DNA of 64,000 nucleotides from Paenibacillus sp. FSL W8-0186 (GTDB lineage: Bacteria; Bacillota; Bacilli; Paenibacillales; Paenibacillaceae): contig NZ_CP150207.1 of assembly GCF_037969765.1 (NCBI RefSeq), forward strand, positions 4,147,001-4,211,000. Direction: 5' to 3'. The notes below the pieces were generated by a model. That model was not told the DNA's origin. It searched no databases and saw only the letters and a program-made list of their open reading frames with translations. Both the position numbers and the translations under genes were made by a program. This document shows, piece after piece, positions 1-9,178 of this stretch. Within the stretch, counting starts at the first letter, position 1. Every line of letters starts with the position of its first letter.

Positions 1-331
1 TAATGGCAACCCCGTCAGCCGATACCGGCACGCCTTGCTCGGTATAGACCTCCGGAGTCATCACGTCCAGCTTATGCGACAGCAAGGACATGAACTCCGC
101 CTTTTGAAATATGGGCCAAATGAAAGCCCCGCCGCCGCGGACGATTTTGATTTTGCGGCCCGTTTCATCATCAGAAATATTTTTGCTGCCTAGGAAGGAA
201 CCCGTAACAATCATCGCCTCATCCGGACTTACCGTCTTATACCGAGCCCAAAACGCTAAGCCAAGCACAACAATGACCGCAATAATGATTAACGGAATTA
301 ACAAAAAATCAGGCATCCCTTCAAATAACAT
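1..331 (-). CDS. floT: Flotillin-like membrane scaffold protein (N-terminal part, cut by window edge)
   Basis: Only the first 110 codons are present. They encode one hydrophobic N-terminal segment (about residues 9-29), then the start of a band-7/SPFH-type domain, including a VSPDEAMIV strand and a GGGAFIWP motif typical of the flotillin/YuaG family. Flotillins are membrane-anchored proteins that organise fluid membrane domains at the inner leaflet. The ATG overlaps the stop of the upstream NfeD-type gene by one base (TGATG), so the two are translationally coupled. The same pair (yuaF-floT) occurs in B. subtilis. The family call is strong; the rest of the protein cannot be seen. Confidence 0.85.
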   Translation of the reverse strand, partial: MLFEGMPDFLLIPLIIIAVIVVLGLAFWARYKTVSPDEAMIVTGSFLGSKNISDDETGRKIKIVRGGGAFIWPIFQKAEFMSLLSHKLDVMTPEVYTEQGVPVSADGVAI

Positions 332-873
332 CACACCATCTCCCTTTCCTGTCCATTCTCATAAAGCCGCGATACCTGCACGACGCCGTCCTTGGAATCA
401 ATAACGACGACGAGTGTGCCTGCCGGAATTTCCGTATTGTCCCAGCTTGATGCAATATGTAGCGTGTTGCCAGCCACAAAATTGACCATGATCTCCCCGA
501 ACCCCGCCTTTGGGATTGGCACGGTCACTTCACCCAGCTTGCCCGGAAGCTCGGCTGCAGAGAAGCCTGTCGAGTTCTCGCTGTTCTCCATCGGCTTAAC
601 GTAAGCAAAATAAATGATCACCGACATCAACAACGCGATTAGAATCGAAAATACAATGACGGCCACAGTACTAAGACTGGTGTAGCGAACGAGCAATACG
701 CCGGCACCCCCGAACGTAGTCACCGCGGAAGCCAGAATAATCGGCTTTAGAAAATCGACGTTTAAAATGTCGAATACCCCGTCCAGCCAGCTGCCGACGA
801 TATCCCCCACGATGACGCTGAGCAAAGCGAATACGGCTCCGCCGAGCAGACAGCTCCAGAACATGGCCTCCAT
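331..873 (-). CDS. NfeD/YuaF-like membrane protein, flotillin partner
   Basis: The protein has 180 residues. Three hydrophobic helices lie at about 5-28, 43-65 and 69-92, followed by a soluble C-terminal domain of about 80 residues rich in beta strand. That last part ends in a segment (TLVVVIDSKDGVVQV) resembling the NfeD OB-fold. NfeD short forms are membrane partners of flotillins and lack the serine protease domain of long NfeD proteins, as here. The start is the ATG behind a GGAGGGG ribosome site 6 bases upstream; a longer upstream reading frame has no such site. It is first in the operon with the flotillin gene and lies behind a SigW-like promoter. Confidence 0.8.
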   Translation of the reverse strand: MEAMFWSCLLGGAVFALLSVIVGDIVGSWLDGVFDILNVDFLKPIILASAVTTFGGAGVLLVRYTSLSTVAVIVFSILIALLMSVIIYFAYVKPMENSENSTGFSAAELPGKLGEVTVPIPKAGFGEIMVNFVAGNTLHIASSWDNTEIPAGTLVVVIDSKDGVVQVSRLYENGQEREMV

Positions 874-912
874 CTGCAGCCCCTCCTTTCTGGATGTGTA
901 TATATTTAGTAA

Positions 913-938
913 TACGTTACAGGAAGTGGTTTCGTTTC
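913..938 (-). promoter_or_regulatory. Candidate SigW-type promoter for the NfeD-flotillin operon
   Basis: Read on the minus strand, a GAAAC element (934-938) is followed after 17 bases by CGTA (913-916). This fits the extracytoplasmic-function SigW pattern AAC-N16/17-CGTA. The yuaF-floT operon of B. subtilis is SigW-controlled, which supports the call. The match is by eye only. Confidence 0.55.
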
Positions 939-977
939 GCTCATTTAGCAGGATTAGCAGGAATCGCGGTGAACCGC

Positions 978-1015
978 AAAAGCCGAGCAAGGTACCCGCG
1001 GGTCCCTGCTCGGCT
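978..1015 (-). terminator. Rho-independent terminator of the alcohol dehydrogenase gene
   Basis: Inverted arms AGCCGAGCA and TGCTCGGCT surround a GC-rich middle. On the minus strand the hairpin is followed by TTTTGC. It lies 77 bases after the dehydrogenase stop codon. Confidence 0.75.
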
Positions 1016-1091
1016 TATATATCTCGGATTTTGGCCGCCCTGATGTTGTGCAGCGGCCAGTACACGATAGTACACTTACTTGACCGCTGCG

Positions 1092-2255
1092 TTATAGGGA
1101 ACGGCGGTAAATGGCCAGAACGTCCTCTTTCTGCAGCTTCGCAAAATTGCCGAACGGTCCGAACCGCATCGCTTTGTCGGCCATCAGCTCCAGCTTGCTG
1201 CCATCGATATCGTAGTCAGCAAGCCTGCTTGGCGCGCCGATCGAGTTCCAGAACGCGCGCAGGGCGGCGATTCCTTCCTCGGCCACCTGCTGGTCACTTT
1301 TGCCGATTGGATCGATCCCGAACACCTTCTCCGCGAGACGCTTGAAGCGGGCTACGTCATGAGGCAGATTATGACTCATCCAGTTCGGGAACAGAATCGC
1401 CAGGCCGCCTCCATGCGGAATATCATATACGGCGGATACGGCATGCTCGATGTTATGCGTTGCCCAGTCGCCGGAAAGCCCCATATTCAGCACTCCGTTC
1501 AGAGCCATCGTGCCGCAGAGGAGAATCGTCTCCCGATGGTCGAAGCTCTCTAAATCCTCGATCAGCTTAGGTGCCGTCTCAATTACGGTACGAAGCAGCG
1601 CCTCGCAGAATTCGTCCTGCAGCAAGGTGTTGGTTTCCTTGTGAAAATAATGCTCGAACACATGCGACATAATGTCAACAATGCCGTACACCGTCTGGTC
1701 CTTCGGCAAAGTAAAGGTGTTCTCCGGATCCAGGATCGAGAAAACAGGATACACGAGCGGGCTGCCCCAGCCCAGCTTCTCCTCGGTCGCTTCGTTGGAT
1801 ATGACCGAATTACCGTTCATTTCCGAGCCGGTAGCGGCCATCGTCAGCACGGTTCCTAGCGGAAGCGCAGCCTTCGGAACCGCCTTGTGCTCGGCAAAAT
1901 CCCACATATCCCCGTCGTATTTGGCTCCTGCCGCAATCGCTTTGGCGCAGTCCAGCACACTGCCTCCGCCTACTGCTAGAACCAGTTCGATCTCCTTAGT
2001 CTTGCATAGATCCACTCCCCGGTGAACGGTGGACAAGCGAGGATTTGGCTCCACACCGGCCAGCTCGGTTACTTCTGCCCCGATTTCTTTAAGCTGGACA
2101 ATCACCTGATCATACAGCCCGCTCCGCTTAATACTCCCGCCGCCGTATACCATCAGCACTTTTTTGCCGTATTTGGGAACCTCCGTCTTCAGTGCTGTGA
2201 TTTGCCCTTTGCCAAAAATGAGCCTCGTCGGGTTATGAAATTGAAAAGAGTTCAT
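1092..2255 (-). CDS. Iron/zinc-type alcohol dehydrogenase, YqhD/YugJ (BdhA) class
   Basis: This 387-residue group III alcohol dehydrogenase should reduce aldehydes (butanal-like substrates) with NAD(P)H in the cytoplasm. The nucleotide-binding GGGS motif is at residues 96-99. The metal ligands are recognisable as D194, H198, H267 and H281, the same numbering as in E. coli YqhD. Length is normal for the family. A GGGAGG ribosome site lies 8 bases before the ATG. It forms a single-gene unit with its own promoter and terminator. Whether the physiological substrate is butanal or methylglyoxal-type aldehydes cannot be told from sequence. Confidence 0.9.
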   Translation of the reverse strand: MNSFQFHNPTRLIFGKGQITALKTEVPKYGKKVLMVYGGGSIKRSGLYDQVIVQLKEIGAEVTELAGVEPNPRLSTVHRGVDLCKTKEIELVLAVGGGSVLDCAKAIAAGAKYDGDMWDFAEHKAVPKAALPLGTVLTMAATGSEMNGNSVISNEATEEKLGWGSPLVYPVFSILDPENTFTLPKDQTVYGIVDIMSHVFEHYFHKETNTLLQDEFCEALLRTVIETAPKLIEDLESFDHRETILLCGTMALNGVLNMGLSGDWATHNIEHAVSAVYDIPHGGGLAILFPNWMSHNLPHDVARFKRLAEKVFGIDPIGKSDQQVAEEGIAALRAFWNSIGAPSRLADYDIDGSKLELMADKAMRFGPFGNFAKLQKEDVLAIYRRSL

Positions 2256-2304
2256 GCAACATGCCTCCCTTAGTTTATCCCTTAAATTATGTACTGCACT
2301 CTAA

Positions 2305-2333
2305 ATTATACTCTTCCCCCTTTTAGGAAACAA
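2305..2333 (-). promoter_or_regulatory. SigA-type promoter of the alcohol dehydrogenase gene
   Basis: On the minus strand TTGTTT (2328-2333) is separated by 17 bases from a perfect TATAAT (2305-2310). Transcription would start about 40-45 bases upstream of the ATG. Confidence 0.7.
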
Positions 2334-2403
2334 TCGGCATGCTTAAAGTGAGCGGAGCGGCTTCGAGTGACCATTTCCTTTGGAGAAGAACGCCATGCTT
2401 TCT

Positions 2404-2447
2404 TATGAAAAAGACTGCCTTCCATTCATCGAATGAAAGACAGTCTT
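2404..2447 (-). terminator. Terminator of the galKET operon
   Basis: Long inverted repeat with outer arms AAGACTG and CAGTCTT and inner arms ATTC/GAAT, followed by TTTTTC on the minus strand. It lies 14 bases after the galT stop codon. Confidence 0.85.
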
Positions 2448-2460
2448 AATCTAAATCATG

Positions 2461-4038
2461 CTACGCTTCGCGATACCCAGCCGCGCTAACGAATCTGCGG
2501 AAGGCCTCGCGTCCGGCCGGCGTAGTCTTGAACACACCGGCATGCTCCAGAATAGCGGAGAATTTCAGCCCTACCTCATTACGGAGCAGCGCCTCGGCTT
2601 CTTCCGGGCTCATGCCGTGCCCATGCGCGGCAACAAGCTCCCGGATCCATTCGGTGTGAACTGCAAGCGCAGCCTCACGTCCTGCAAGAACTTCTTCATA
2701 CAAACCTTGGTTCCCGCTTAGAATTTCCGCGATGCGGCCAAGCTCCTCCTTTAGCCGTCCAGGAAGAATCGCCAGTCCCATCACCTCGATCAGACCGATG
2801 TTCTCCTTCTTGATGTGGTGCATTTCCCGGTGCGGATGGAATATCCCTTCCGGATACTGCTCATTCGTCCGGTTATTGCGCAGCACGATATCCATTTCAT
2901 AGCTGCCGTCCGCGCCGCGGCGTACGATCGGCGTAACCGTGTTATGCGGGACGGTTTGCCCGTTCTCTTCGGTGAATGCCAGCACCTCGGCTTCCGGATC
3001 GCTATAGCTTTGCCATTTTTCATACAAATCATCGGCAGCATCCAGCAGCAAATCAGGCTGGTGGCTGTTCAATCTCAGCACGGTCATCGGCCATTTCACG
3101 ATGGAAGCCGTGACGCCTTCGAACGCTTCATGCCGGAATGCCGCTTCGGCCGGAGCCTTCTCCAGCGGGAACGTATGCCTGCCCCCCTGGAAATGGTCAT
3201 GCGTCAGAATCGATCCGCCGACGATCGGCAAATCCGCATTGGAACCGATGAAATAATGAGGAAATTCCGCCGTGAAATCCAGCAGGCGCTTGAAGGTATT
3301 CCGCGTCAGCTTCATCGGCACATGATCATGATGGAAGACGATGCAGTGCTCGTTGTAGTATACGTAAGGCGAATACTGGAACAGCCACGGCTCATCGTTC
3401 AGCTCAAGCGGAATGACCCGCAGGTTTTGCCTTGCCGGATGATTGACCCGCCCGGCATAACCCACATTCTCACGGCATAGCTGGCATTTCGGATAGACCG
3501 GAGGAGGCAGCAGCTTGGCCATGGCAATCTCCTTCGGGCTTTTCTCCGGCTTCGATAAGTTGATCGTAATTTCCATCTCGCCGTAAGGCGTGGCCTGATT
3601 CCAGTAAATATTGTTCGCAACCCGGTCCATGCGAATGTAGTTGCTGTCCACTGCAAGGGCATAGAAATTTCGGGTTGCCGCCTCGATGCCTTCCTCGCGC
3701 GCGGTCTTCTTGAACGCAGCGATCGTCTCTGAAGGCCGGGCCATCAGCTGGCCCATGATTCTAGCGTCAAGCAAGTCGCGATACGTGTCGGATTCATCCG
3801 GAATAAGGCCAACCGCATAGCCATAATCGATCAAGATATCCAGCGGCTCGCGAAGCTCGCCGCCAGCAGGCTCCTCCAATTCCGTTATCCATGGCTCCTC
3901 CAGCCCGAACAGCTCTAGCAAGCGGTTGCGCGTATAATCCAGATCCCAATCATCAAACAATCGATGCCCAAGCCCATATTGCAGCAGCCGCTCTATCGCT
4001 TGCTGCGCTTCTTGCATAGTTCTTTCTTTCGCTGCCAC
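2461..4038 (-). CDS. galT: UDP-glucose--hexose-1-phosphate uridylyltransferase (Firmicute-type GalT)
   Basis: The protein (525 residues) exchanges UMP between UDP-glucose and galactose 1-phosphate in the Leloir pathway. It has the length of the Bacillus-type GalT, longer than the roughly 350-residue E. coli form. Recognisable segments include CQLCRENVGYAGR, the histidine-rich HDHFQGGRH motif and a later FHPHREMHHIKKENIGLIEVMGLAILP block typical of this subfamily in pieces. The start is probably GTG: it has AAGGAG 10 bases upstream, while the next ATG seven codons later has none. It is the last gene of galK-galE-galT, 14 bases after galE. Confidence 0.93.
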   Translation of the reverse strand: MAAKERTMQEAQQAIERLLQYGLGHRLFDDWDLDYTRNRLLELFGLEEPWITELEEPAGGELREPLDILIDYGYAVGLIPDESDTYRDLLDARIMGQLMARPSETIAAFKKTAREEGIEAATRNFYALAVDSNYIRMDRVANNIYWNQATPYGEMEITINLSKPEKSPKEIAMAKLLPPPVYPKCQLCRENVGYAGRVNHPARQNLRVIPLELNDEPWLFQYSPYVYYNEHCIVFHHDHVPMKLTRNTFKRLLDFTAEFPHYFIGSNADLPIVGGSILTHDHFQGGRHTFPLEKAPAEAAFRHEAFEGVTASIVKWPMTVLRLNSHQPDLLLDAADDLYEKWQSYSDPEAEVLAFTEENGQTVPHNTVTPIVRRGADGSYEMDIVLRNNRTNEQYPEGIFHPHREMHHIKKENIGLIEVMGLAILPGRLKEELGRIAEILSGNQGLYEEVLAGREAALAVHTEWIRELVAAHGHGMSPEEAEALLRNEVGLKFSAILEHAGVFKTTPAGREAFRRFVSAAGYREA

Positions 4039-4052
4039 AGTCCACCCACTCC

Positions 4053-5045
4053 TTACTTGAAATCGTCATAACCGCCCGGATGCGCACTGTGCCAAGCCCA
4101 AGCGCTGCGAATGATGTTATCCAGGCTGCTTCGCGTCGGCTGCCATTTTAGAACGGATCTCGCCTTATCTGATGAAGCGATCAGCACGCCCGGATCTCCG
4201 GCGCGGCGCGGGCTCATGACGACCTCGAAGTCGCGGCCGGTCACTTCACGAACCTGTTCGATCACTTCCTTAACCGAGAAGCCTTGTCCATTCCCCAGGT
4301 TGAAGATGTTGCTCTCTCCGCCTGCGATCAGATGCTCTACCGCAAGCAAATGCGCGTCCGCCAGATCGCTGACATGGATATAATCGCGGACGCATGTGCC
4401 GTCCGGCGTATTGTAATCGTCGCCGAAGACGGAAATCGAAGGCCGCTGTCCAAGCGCAGTCTGCAAAATCAGCGGGATGAGATGACTCTCCGGTCTGTGG
4501 TCTTCCCCGATTCGTCCGCTATCGTGCGCGCCCGCCGCGTTGAAATAACGAAGGGACACGTATTTAATGCCAAGCACCTTATCGAACCAGTCGATCATCC
4601 GCTCCATCATCAGCTTCGTCTCTCCGTACACGTTCGTTGGTTGCGTCAAGTCCGACTCCTCGATGGGTACCTTCTCAGGCTCCCCGTAAGTAGCGGCCGT
4701 GGAAGAGAATACGATGCGCCGCACATTGGCTGCATCCATAGCTTCCAGCAGGCAAAGCGTACCGTATACGTTGTTGTCATAATATTTCACTGGCTTCTGC
4801 ATGCTCTCTCCGACCAGCGAGTTAGCCGCGAAGTGAATGACCGCTTCGATTTCGTTCTCGGCGAACAGCTTAGCCAGCAGCGCCTTGTCCCGCAGATCCC
4901 CCTCATACAGCTTGCCGCCTAGCAGCGCTTCGCGGTGGCCCGATTGCAGATTGTCGAGGACGACGACATCTTTTCCACGGTCCAGCAATTCTGCCACCGT
5001 ATGTGATCCGATATACCCTGCTCCGCCAGTAACCAAAATAGCCAT
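4053..5045 (-). CDS. galE: UDP-glucose 4-epimerase
   Basis: A 330-residue extended short-chain dehydrogenase that interconverts UDP-galactose and UDP-glucose with bound NAD. The Rossmann motif GGAGYIG is at residues 7-13. The catalytic serine/threonine block SST is at 114-116, and the YxxxK pair is Y140/K144. The C-terminal substrate domain contains RYFNAAGA and the CVRDYIHV segment expected for GalE. Its start is one base after the galK stop, so translation is tightly coupled. The product feeds both galactose catabolism and cell-envelope UDP-sugars. Confidence 0.95.
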   Translation of the reverse strand: MAILVTGGAGYIGSHTVAELLDRGKDVVVLDNLQSGHREALLGGKLYEGDLRDKALLAKLFAENEIEAVIHFAANSLVGESMQKPVKYYDNNVYGTLCLLEAMDAANVRRIVFSSTAATYGEPEKVPIEESDLTQPTNVYGETKLMMERMIDWFDKVLGIKYVSLRYFNAAGAHDSGRIGEDHRPESHLIPLILQTALGQRPSISVFGDDYNTPDGTCVRDYIHVSDLADAHLLAVEHLIAGGESNIFNLGNGQGFSVKEVIEQVREVTGRDFEVVMSPRRAGDPGVLIASSDKARSVLKWQPTRSSLDNIIRSAWAWHSAHPGGYDDFK

Positions 5046-5046
5046 T

Positions 5047-6228
5047 TTAGTTCTCCTCCTTCATTTCATGTACTCCCTGCCCTACTCCACAAACATAAAA
5101 TTCAGCTTCTAGACCGGTACGGCGCTGATAAGCCTCGCCAACCTGCTTGACGAAGTCATCTACGGCATCTTCATGTACAAGGGATACCGTACAGCCGCCG
5201 AAGCCCGCTCCAGTCATCCGCGACCCCAATGTCCCTTCAATGCGTCGCGCTTCCTCTACCAGGACATCCAGCTCCATGCAGCTCACCTCATACAAATCAC
5301 GCAGAGAATCATGCGACGCATTCATGAGCTTGCCGAAATGCTGGAGATCGTTGTTGGTTAGCGCTTCTACGGATTCCAGCACACGAGCGTTCTCCAACAC
5401 GACGTGCTTGGCACGGTCCAGCAGCACCTGGTCCGTAAATATCGTCTCCAGCTCCCCCAGGCGCTCCGGCTTCAAATGCGCCAGGTATTCCAGCCCCGGC
5501 TCATGAGCTTGCAGTTGACGCAGCGCTTCATCGCATTGCGAGCGGCGTTCATTGTATTTGGAGTCAACCAGACCTCTTCGTTTGTTCGTGTTCCCGATCA
5601 CCAGCTTGTAGGCTCCAGTACGGAACGGTACCCGCTGATATTCCAGCGTATCACACATGAGCAGAATCGCATGATCCTTGGCGCCGTTCGCTACGGCGAA
5701 CTGGTCCATGATGCCGCTGTTTACACCGACATAAAGATTTTCCGCGCGCTGGGACAGGCGGGCAATTTCCACGGTATCCGTCTCTTTGCCCTCCATGGTC
5801 AGCAGCGCAAATGCAGTGACGACTTCGATCGAAGCGGAAGAGGACAGACCCGCGCCGTTCGGTATTTCTCCATGGAACAGCAGGTCATAACCGCTAGTCA
5901 GCGTCGTGCCTAGCTTGCCCAGCTCCGCAATGACCCCCATCGGGTAGTCGACCCATTCCCCTGTTTTGGATTGCCCTAGCTCATTCGCCTCGAACTCCGC
6001 GGCATAAGGAAAATTTGCGGAAGCAAAGGTTACTTTCTGGTCAGGACGGCGGCGGATCGCCAGCGTCGTTCCGAATTCCAGCGCTGCCGGCAGAACGTAA
6101 CCCCCGTTATAATCAATATGCTCGCCGATCAGGTTCACGCGTCCCGGCGCATTGAATACAAATATGCTCTCTTGGCTGCTCCCTTTCCGGGAGAGGAACA
6201 TTTGTTCCATTTCCTGTTTGTTCAACAT
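5047..6228 (-). CDS. galK: Galactokinase
   Basis: This 393-residue GHMP-family kinase phosphorylates galactose at C1 with ATP. The galactokinase signature GRVNLIGEHIDY is at residues 29-40, and the GHMP ATP motif PNGAGLSSSAS is near residue 130. The C-terminal GAGFGGC motif is also present. The reading frame extends 48 codons further upstream, but that part lacks a ribosome site. The chosen ATG has a GGGGTG site directly before it and lines up with the family N terminus. It is the first gene of the gal operon, divergent from an AraC-type gene. Confidence 0.94.
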   Translation of the reverse strand: MLNKQEMEQMFLSRKGSSQESIFVFNAPGRVNLIGEHIDYNGGYVLPAALEFGTTLAIRRRPDQKVTFASANFPYAAEFEANELGQSKTGEWVDYPMGVIAELGKLGTTLTSGYDLLFHGEIPNGAGLSSSASIEVVTAFALLTMEGKETDTVEIARLSQRAENLYVGVNSGIMDQFAVANGAKDHAILLMCDTLEYQRVPFRTGAYKLVIGNTNKRRGLVDSKYNERRSQCDEALRQLQAHEPGLEYLAHLKPERLGELETIFTDQVLLDRAKHVVLENARVLESVEALTNNDLQHFGKLMNASHDSLRDLYEVSCMELDVLVEEARRIEGTLGSRMTGAGFGGCTVSLVHEDAVDDFVKQVGEAYQRRTGLEAEFYVCGVGQGVHEMKEEN

Positions 6229-6267
6229 GCACACCCCATCTTCATGGAATATTCGGTTCTTGCTCTC

Positions 6268-6296
6268 AGTATAAAGACTTCGCGCCATTTTGATAA
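6268..6296 (-). promoter_or_regulatory. Candidate promoter of galKET
   Basis: Minus-strand TTATCA (6291-6296), a 17-base spacer and TATACT (6268-6273). This lies 40-68 bases upstream of the galK ATG. The imperfect -35 box would fit dependence on the divergent AraC-family activator. Confidence 0.55.
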
Positions 6297-6391
6297 TGTA
6301 TGTATGCGAGGTTTGTATGGATAAATATGACCTTCCCAAGTAGAATATAAATAGAATGAAATGATCCGCCAAGCAAGAAGGAGGCTCCCCA

Positions 6392-7243
6392 ATGCTGCTA
6401 GAAACCTACAGCGCTGCTGCTAACCCCGAAGTATTTGATGAGAGTGACCTGCACATTTTGTTTGCTGGCGAGAGCCAGACCAGACCGGATCACCGCGTCG
6501 GGCCGAAAGTTTATGACTATTATCTGCTCCATTTTGTCGAGGAGGGCAACGGAACCTTCCAAACGGAGTATTCCATATACGAGCTCCAGCCCGGAGACGG
6601 CTTTCTCATTCATCCGAATCAGTTGGTTAGCTATTCATCCGATACGGTGACACCATGGCGTTACCGCTGGATCGCTTTTACGGGGGCAAAGGTACCCTCG
6701 CTCCTGGAGCGTGCGGGTTTAACGCCCAAGCATCCCGTCATTCACGCCCCGGCGGACAGCCGTATTCCCGAGCTGCTCACGTCCGTGCTGCAGGAATTCC
6801 GCAGCAAGAAGCCGAGCTCGCATTTGCACTCTCTTGGCTGCCTGTATTTAATAATGGCCGAGGCGGAGGACTCTTATCTTAAGGAATCAACGCTTCCCTC
6901 CGGCGAGTCGGCCGTGCAAAAAATCGTCAAGCAGATGATTTACTATATTTCAAGCCAATATGCCCATCATGTATCCATTGAAGAAATGTGCGCAAGCCTG
7001 GGATATAACCGCGCTTATCTCTCACGCGTTTTCAAGAAAGAGACCGGGCTGACCCCCGTTACCTATTTGCTGAAGCTCAGAATCGACAAATCGCGGCAGC
7101 TGCTGCGCGAGCGGCCTGAGCTGTCCATCGAACAGATTTCTTCCTCTGTCGGCCTTAACGATGCGCTCTACTTCTCGCGGCAGTTCCGCCGGTTTTACGG
7201 ACAATCGCCAAGCGAGTACCGGAGAAACGCCTCTGGAAAATAA
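6392..7243 (+). CDS. AraC-family transcriptional regulator, probable gal operon activator
   Basis: This 283-residue protein has a cupin-like sugar-sensing N-terminal domain (about residues 20-150, with the LQPGDGFLIHP turn). A C-terminal pair of helix-turn-helix motifs (about 180-278) contains SIEEMCASLGYNRAYLSRVFKKETG in pieces and ends in FRRFYGQSPSEYRR, the AraC/XylS signature. A GGAGG site precedes the ATG. It is transcribed divergently from galK with 163 bases between the starts, the arrangement expected for a local regulator. The effector (galactose or an oligosaccharide) is inferred from context only. Confidence 0.85.
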   Translation: MLLETYSAAANPEVFDESDLHILFAGESQTRPDHRVGPKVYDYYLLHFVEEGNGTFQTEYSIYELQPGDGFLIHPNQLVSYSSDTVTPWRYRWIAFTGAKVPSLLERAGLTPKHPVIHAPADSRIPELLTSVLQEFRSKKPSSHLHSLGCLYLIMAEAEDSYLKESTLPSGESAVQKIVKQMIYYISSQYAHHVSIEEMCASLGYNRAYLSRVFKKETGLTPVTYLLKLRIDKSRQLLRERPELSIEQISSSVGLNDALYFSRQFRRFYGQSPSEYRRNASGK

Positions 7244-7246
7244 CCG

Positions 7247-7286
7247 GAGCCCGCTTCCCTATAAGCAGGGAAACGGGCTCTTTCTA
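7247..7286 (+). terminator. Terminator of the AraC-type gene
   Basis: Near-perfect hairpin with 14-base arms (GAGCCCGCTTCCCT against AGGGAAACGGGCTC) and a 6-base loop, followed by TTTCT, three bases after the stop codon. Confidence 0.9.
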
Positions 7287-7301
7287 TAGGTACGGACAAA
7301 A

Positions 7302-8306
7302 TTAATGCTCGCCGTGGTTATGAAGGATCGTTTCGATCCGGTTCAATTCCTCGTCGGTGAACTCAAGCTTGCTTAGCGCCTGAACGTTCTCTTCAATTTG
7401 ACTCACCCGGCTTGCGCCGATCAGCGCAGATGTGACCTTGCCTCCGCGGAGCACCCATGCGAGTGCAAATTGGGCGAGGCTCTGCCCCCGTGCTGCCGCC
7501 ATCTGATTCAGTGCGCGTACTTTACGCAGCATCTCAGGCGTGATTTGCGACTCCTGCAGAGCGCCGGTTGGGTTCTTCGCACGGGAATCCTCCGGAATGC
7601 CGTTCAAATATTTGTTTGTGAGCAGCCCCTGAGCCAATGGACAAAAGGCGATGCTGCCAACCCCATTCTCCTCCAGAACGTCCTGCAGGCCATTCTCGAT
7701 CCAGCGATCCAGCAGCGAATAATTCGGCTGGTGGATGAGCAGCGGCGTGCCCAGCTGCTTGAGGATGGAGACCGCTTCCTTCGTCTGCTCCGCTGAATAG
7801 CTCGATATGCCCACGTACAGCGCCTTACCGGAGCGAACGATGTGATCCAGCGCCATCATCGTCTCCTCTAGCGGGGTCTCCGGATCAAAGCGATGGGAAT
7901 AGAAAATATCTACATAATCAAGGCCCATCCGCTTCAGGCTTTGATCGAGGCTGGAAATTAAGTATTTGCGGGATCCCCACTCCCCATAAGGTCCTGGCCA
8001 CATATAGTAGCCGGCTTTGGAGGAGATCACCAATTCATCCCGATAGGGTGCCAGGTCTTTCTTGAGCACAGTACCGAACATTTCTTCCGCCGAACCCGGG
8101 GGCGGGCCGTAATTGTTGGCCAAATCAAAATGGGTAATGCCCAAATCAAAAGCTCTGCGAATCATCTCGCGTCCGTTCTCAAACGTATCTACACCACCGA
8201 AGTTATGCCATAATCCAAGCGATATGGCCGGAAGCTTAAGGCCCGAACGACCCACACGGTTATATATCATTGACTCGTACCGGTCTTCACTAGCAATATA
8301 TGCCAT
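7302..8306 (-). CDS. Aldo/keto reductase, YghZ/L-glyceraldehyde-3-phosphate reductase type
   Basis: A 334-residue (beta/alpha)8 NADPH-dependent oxidoreductase. The catalytic tetrad is visible as D61, Y66, K97 and H138. The NYGPPPGSAEE segment and the GYYMWPGPYGEWGSRKYL region (in pieces) mark the YghZ/Gpr subgroup, related to potassium-channel beta subunits, whose members reduce glyceraldehyde 3-phosphate or methylglyoxal. The ATG has an AAGGTAGGG site upstream. It follows the sirtuin gene by 107 bases with no terminator visible between them and may share the HAD-sirtuin transcript. The precise substrate is unknown. Confidence 0.85.
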   Translation of the reverse strand: MAYIASEDRYESMIYNRVGRSGLKLPAISLGLWHNFGGVDTFENGREMIRRAFDLGITHFDLANNYGPPPGSAEEMFGTVLKKDLAPYRDELVISSKAGYYMWPGPYGEWGSRKYLISSLDQSLKRMGLDYVDIFYSHRFDPETPLEETMMALDHIVRSGKALYVGISSYSAEQTKEAVSILKQLGTPLLIHQPNYSLLDRWIENGLQDVLEENGVGSIAFCPLAQGLLTNKYLNGIPEDSRAKNPTGALQESQITPEMLRKVRALNQMAAARGQSLAQFALAWVLRGGKVTSALIGASRVSQIEENVQALSKLEFTDEELNRIETILHNHGEH

Positions 8307-8413
8307 TTAGTTCCCTACCTTCCTGCTGTAATTTTCTTTCGAAAAATATCATATCTCGTTCAAAACCCTTTGGCAAGAAGGAAGAAACCGTTTTCGGCAT
8401 CGTGGCAAACCCT

Positions 8414-9178
8414 TCAGCTCCCGGCTTTAAGCAGCGATTCCACCTGCCCGAGCACCGCGCCAATCGGCTCGGCAATCAGCAAATCGGCCTGGTTATCGTA
8501 AGCTGTCGGCGATGCATTCAACAGCACTGTCCGTTGTCCCCGAAAATACGTGACCAGGTGAGCCGCCGGCTGAACGGTCAGTGAAGTGCCGCCGATCAGC
8601 AGCAGATCCGCTTCGCTAATTGCCTCAACTGTCCTTTCGATCACCTGCGTATCCAGGTTCTCCCCGTACAATACAACATCGGGTTTGACAGTCCCGCCGC
8701 AAGTCTCGCATTTGGGCACAGGATCGCCCGTACTCATCACTTCCTCCAGGCTATGGAACCTCCCGCAGTCCATGCAATAGTTCCGGTGGATGGAACCGTG
8801 CAGCTCCAGCACGCTGCGGCTGCCTGCCTTTTGATGCAGGCCGTCGATATTTTGGGTAATAACCGCATCCAGCTTGCCTTCGTCCTCCAGCCAGGCCAAG
8901 CAACGATGAGCCTGATTCGGCTCGGCATGCAGATGGATCATCTTCGTTTTGTAAAAATCATAGAATACCTCCGGATGGCGGTCAAAAAACGGCCGGCTCA
9001 AAATTTCCTCCGGGGAATACGGCGAAGCTTTCTCCTGCTGATAAATGCCCGCTGCAGAACGAAAATCGGGTATTCCGCTTTCTGTAGAAATGCCCGCCCC
9101 GCCAAAAAATACGATTCTCCGCCCCTCCTTCACCCAGGACGCGAGCTTCTCGATTTTGCTTAATGTCATTGCTTTCAT
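8414..9178 (-). CDS. cobB: Sir2-family NAD-dependent protein deacylase
   Basis: This 254-residue sirtuin removes acyl groups from lysines using NAD. The NAD motif GAGISTESGIPDFR is at residues 27-40 and TQNIDGLH at 108-115, with the catalytic histidine at 127. A four-cysteine zinc site is formed by C135, C138, C157 and C160. Length and motif order are those of the B. subtilis SrtN/bacterial CobB group. Its ATG overlaps the stop of the upstream HAD gene by four bases (ATGA), so the two form an operon with translational coupling. Confidence 0.92.
   Translation of the reverse strand: MKAMTLSKIEKLASWVKEGRRIVFFGGAGISTESGIPDFRSAAGIYQQEKASPYSPEEILSRPFFDRHPEVFYDFYKTKMIHLHAEPNQAHRCLAWLEDEGKLDAVITQNIDGLHQKAGSRSVLELHGSIHRNYCMDCGRFHSLEEVMSTGDPVPKCETCGGTVKPDVVLYGENLDTQVIERTVEAISEADLLLIGGTSLTVQPAAHLVTYFRGQRTVLLNASPTAYDNQADLLIAEPIGAVLGQVESLLKAGS

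Noticed and set aside
6229..6372. 48-codon N-terminal extension of galK
   Set aside because: It lacks a ribosome site, contains the predicted promoter and is absent from the galactokinase family.
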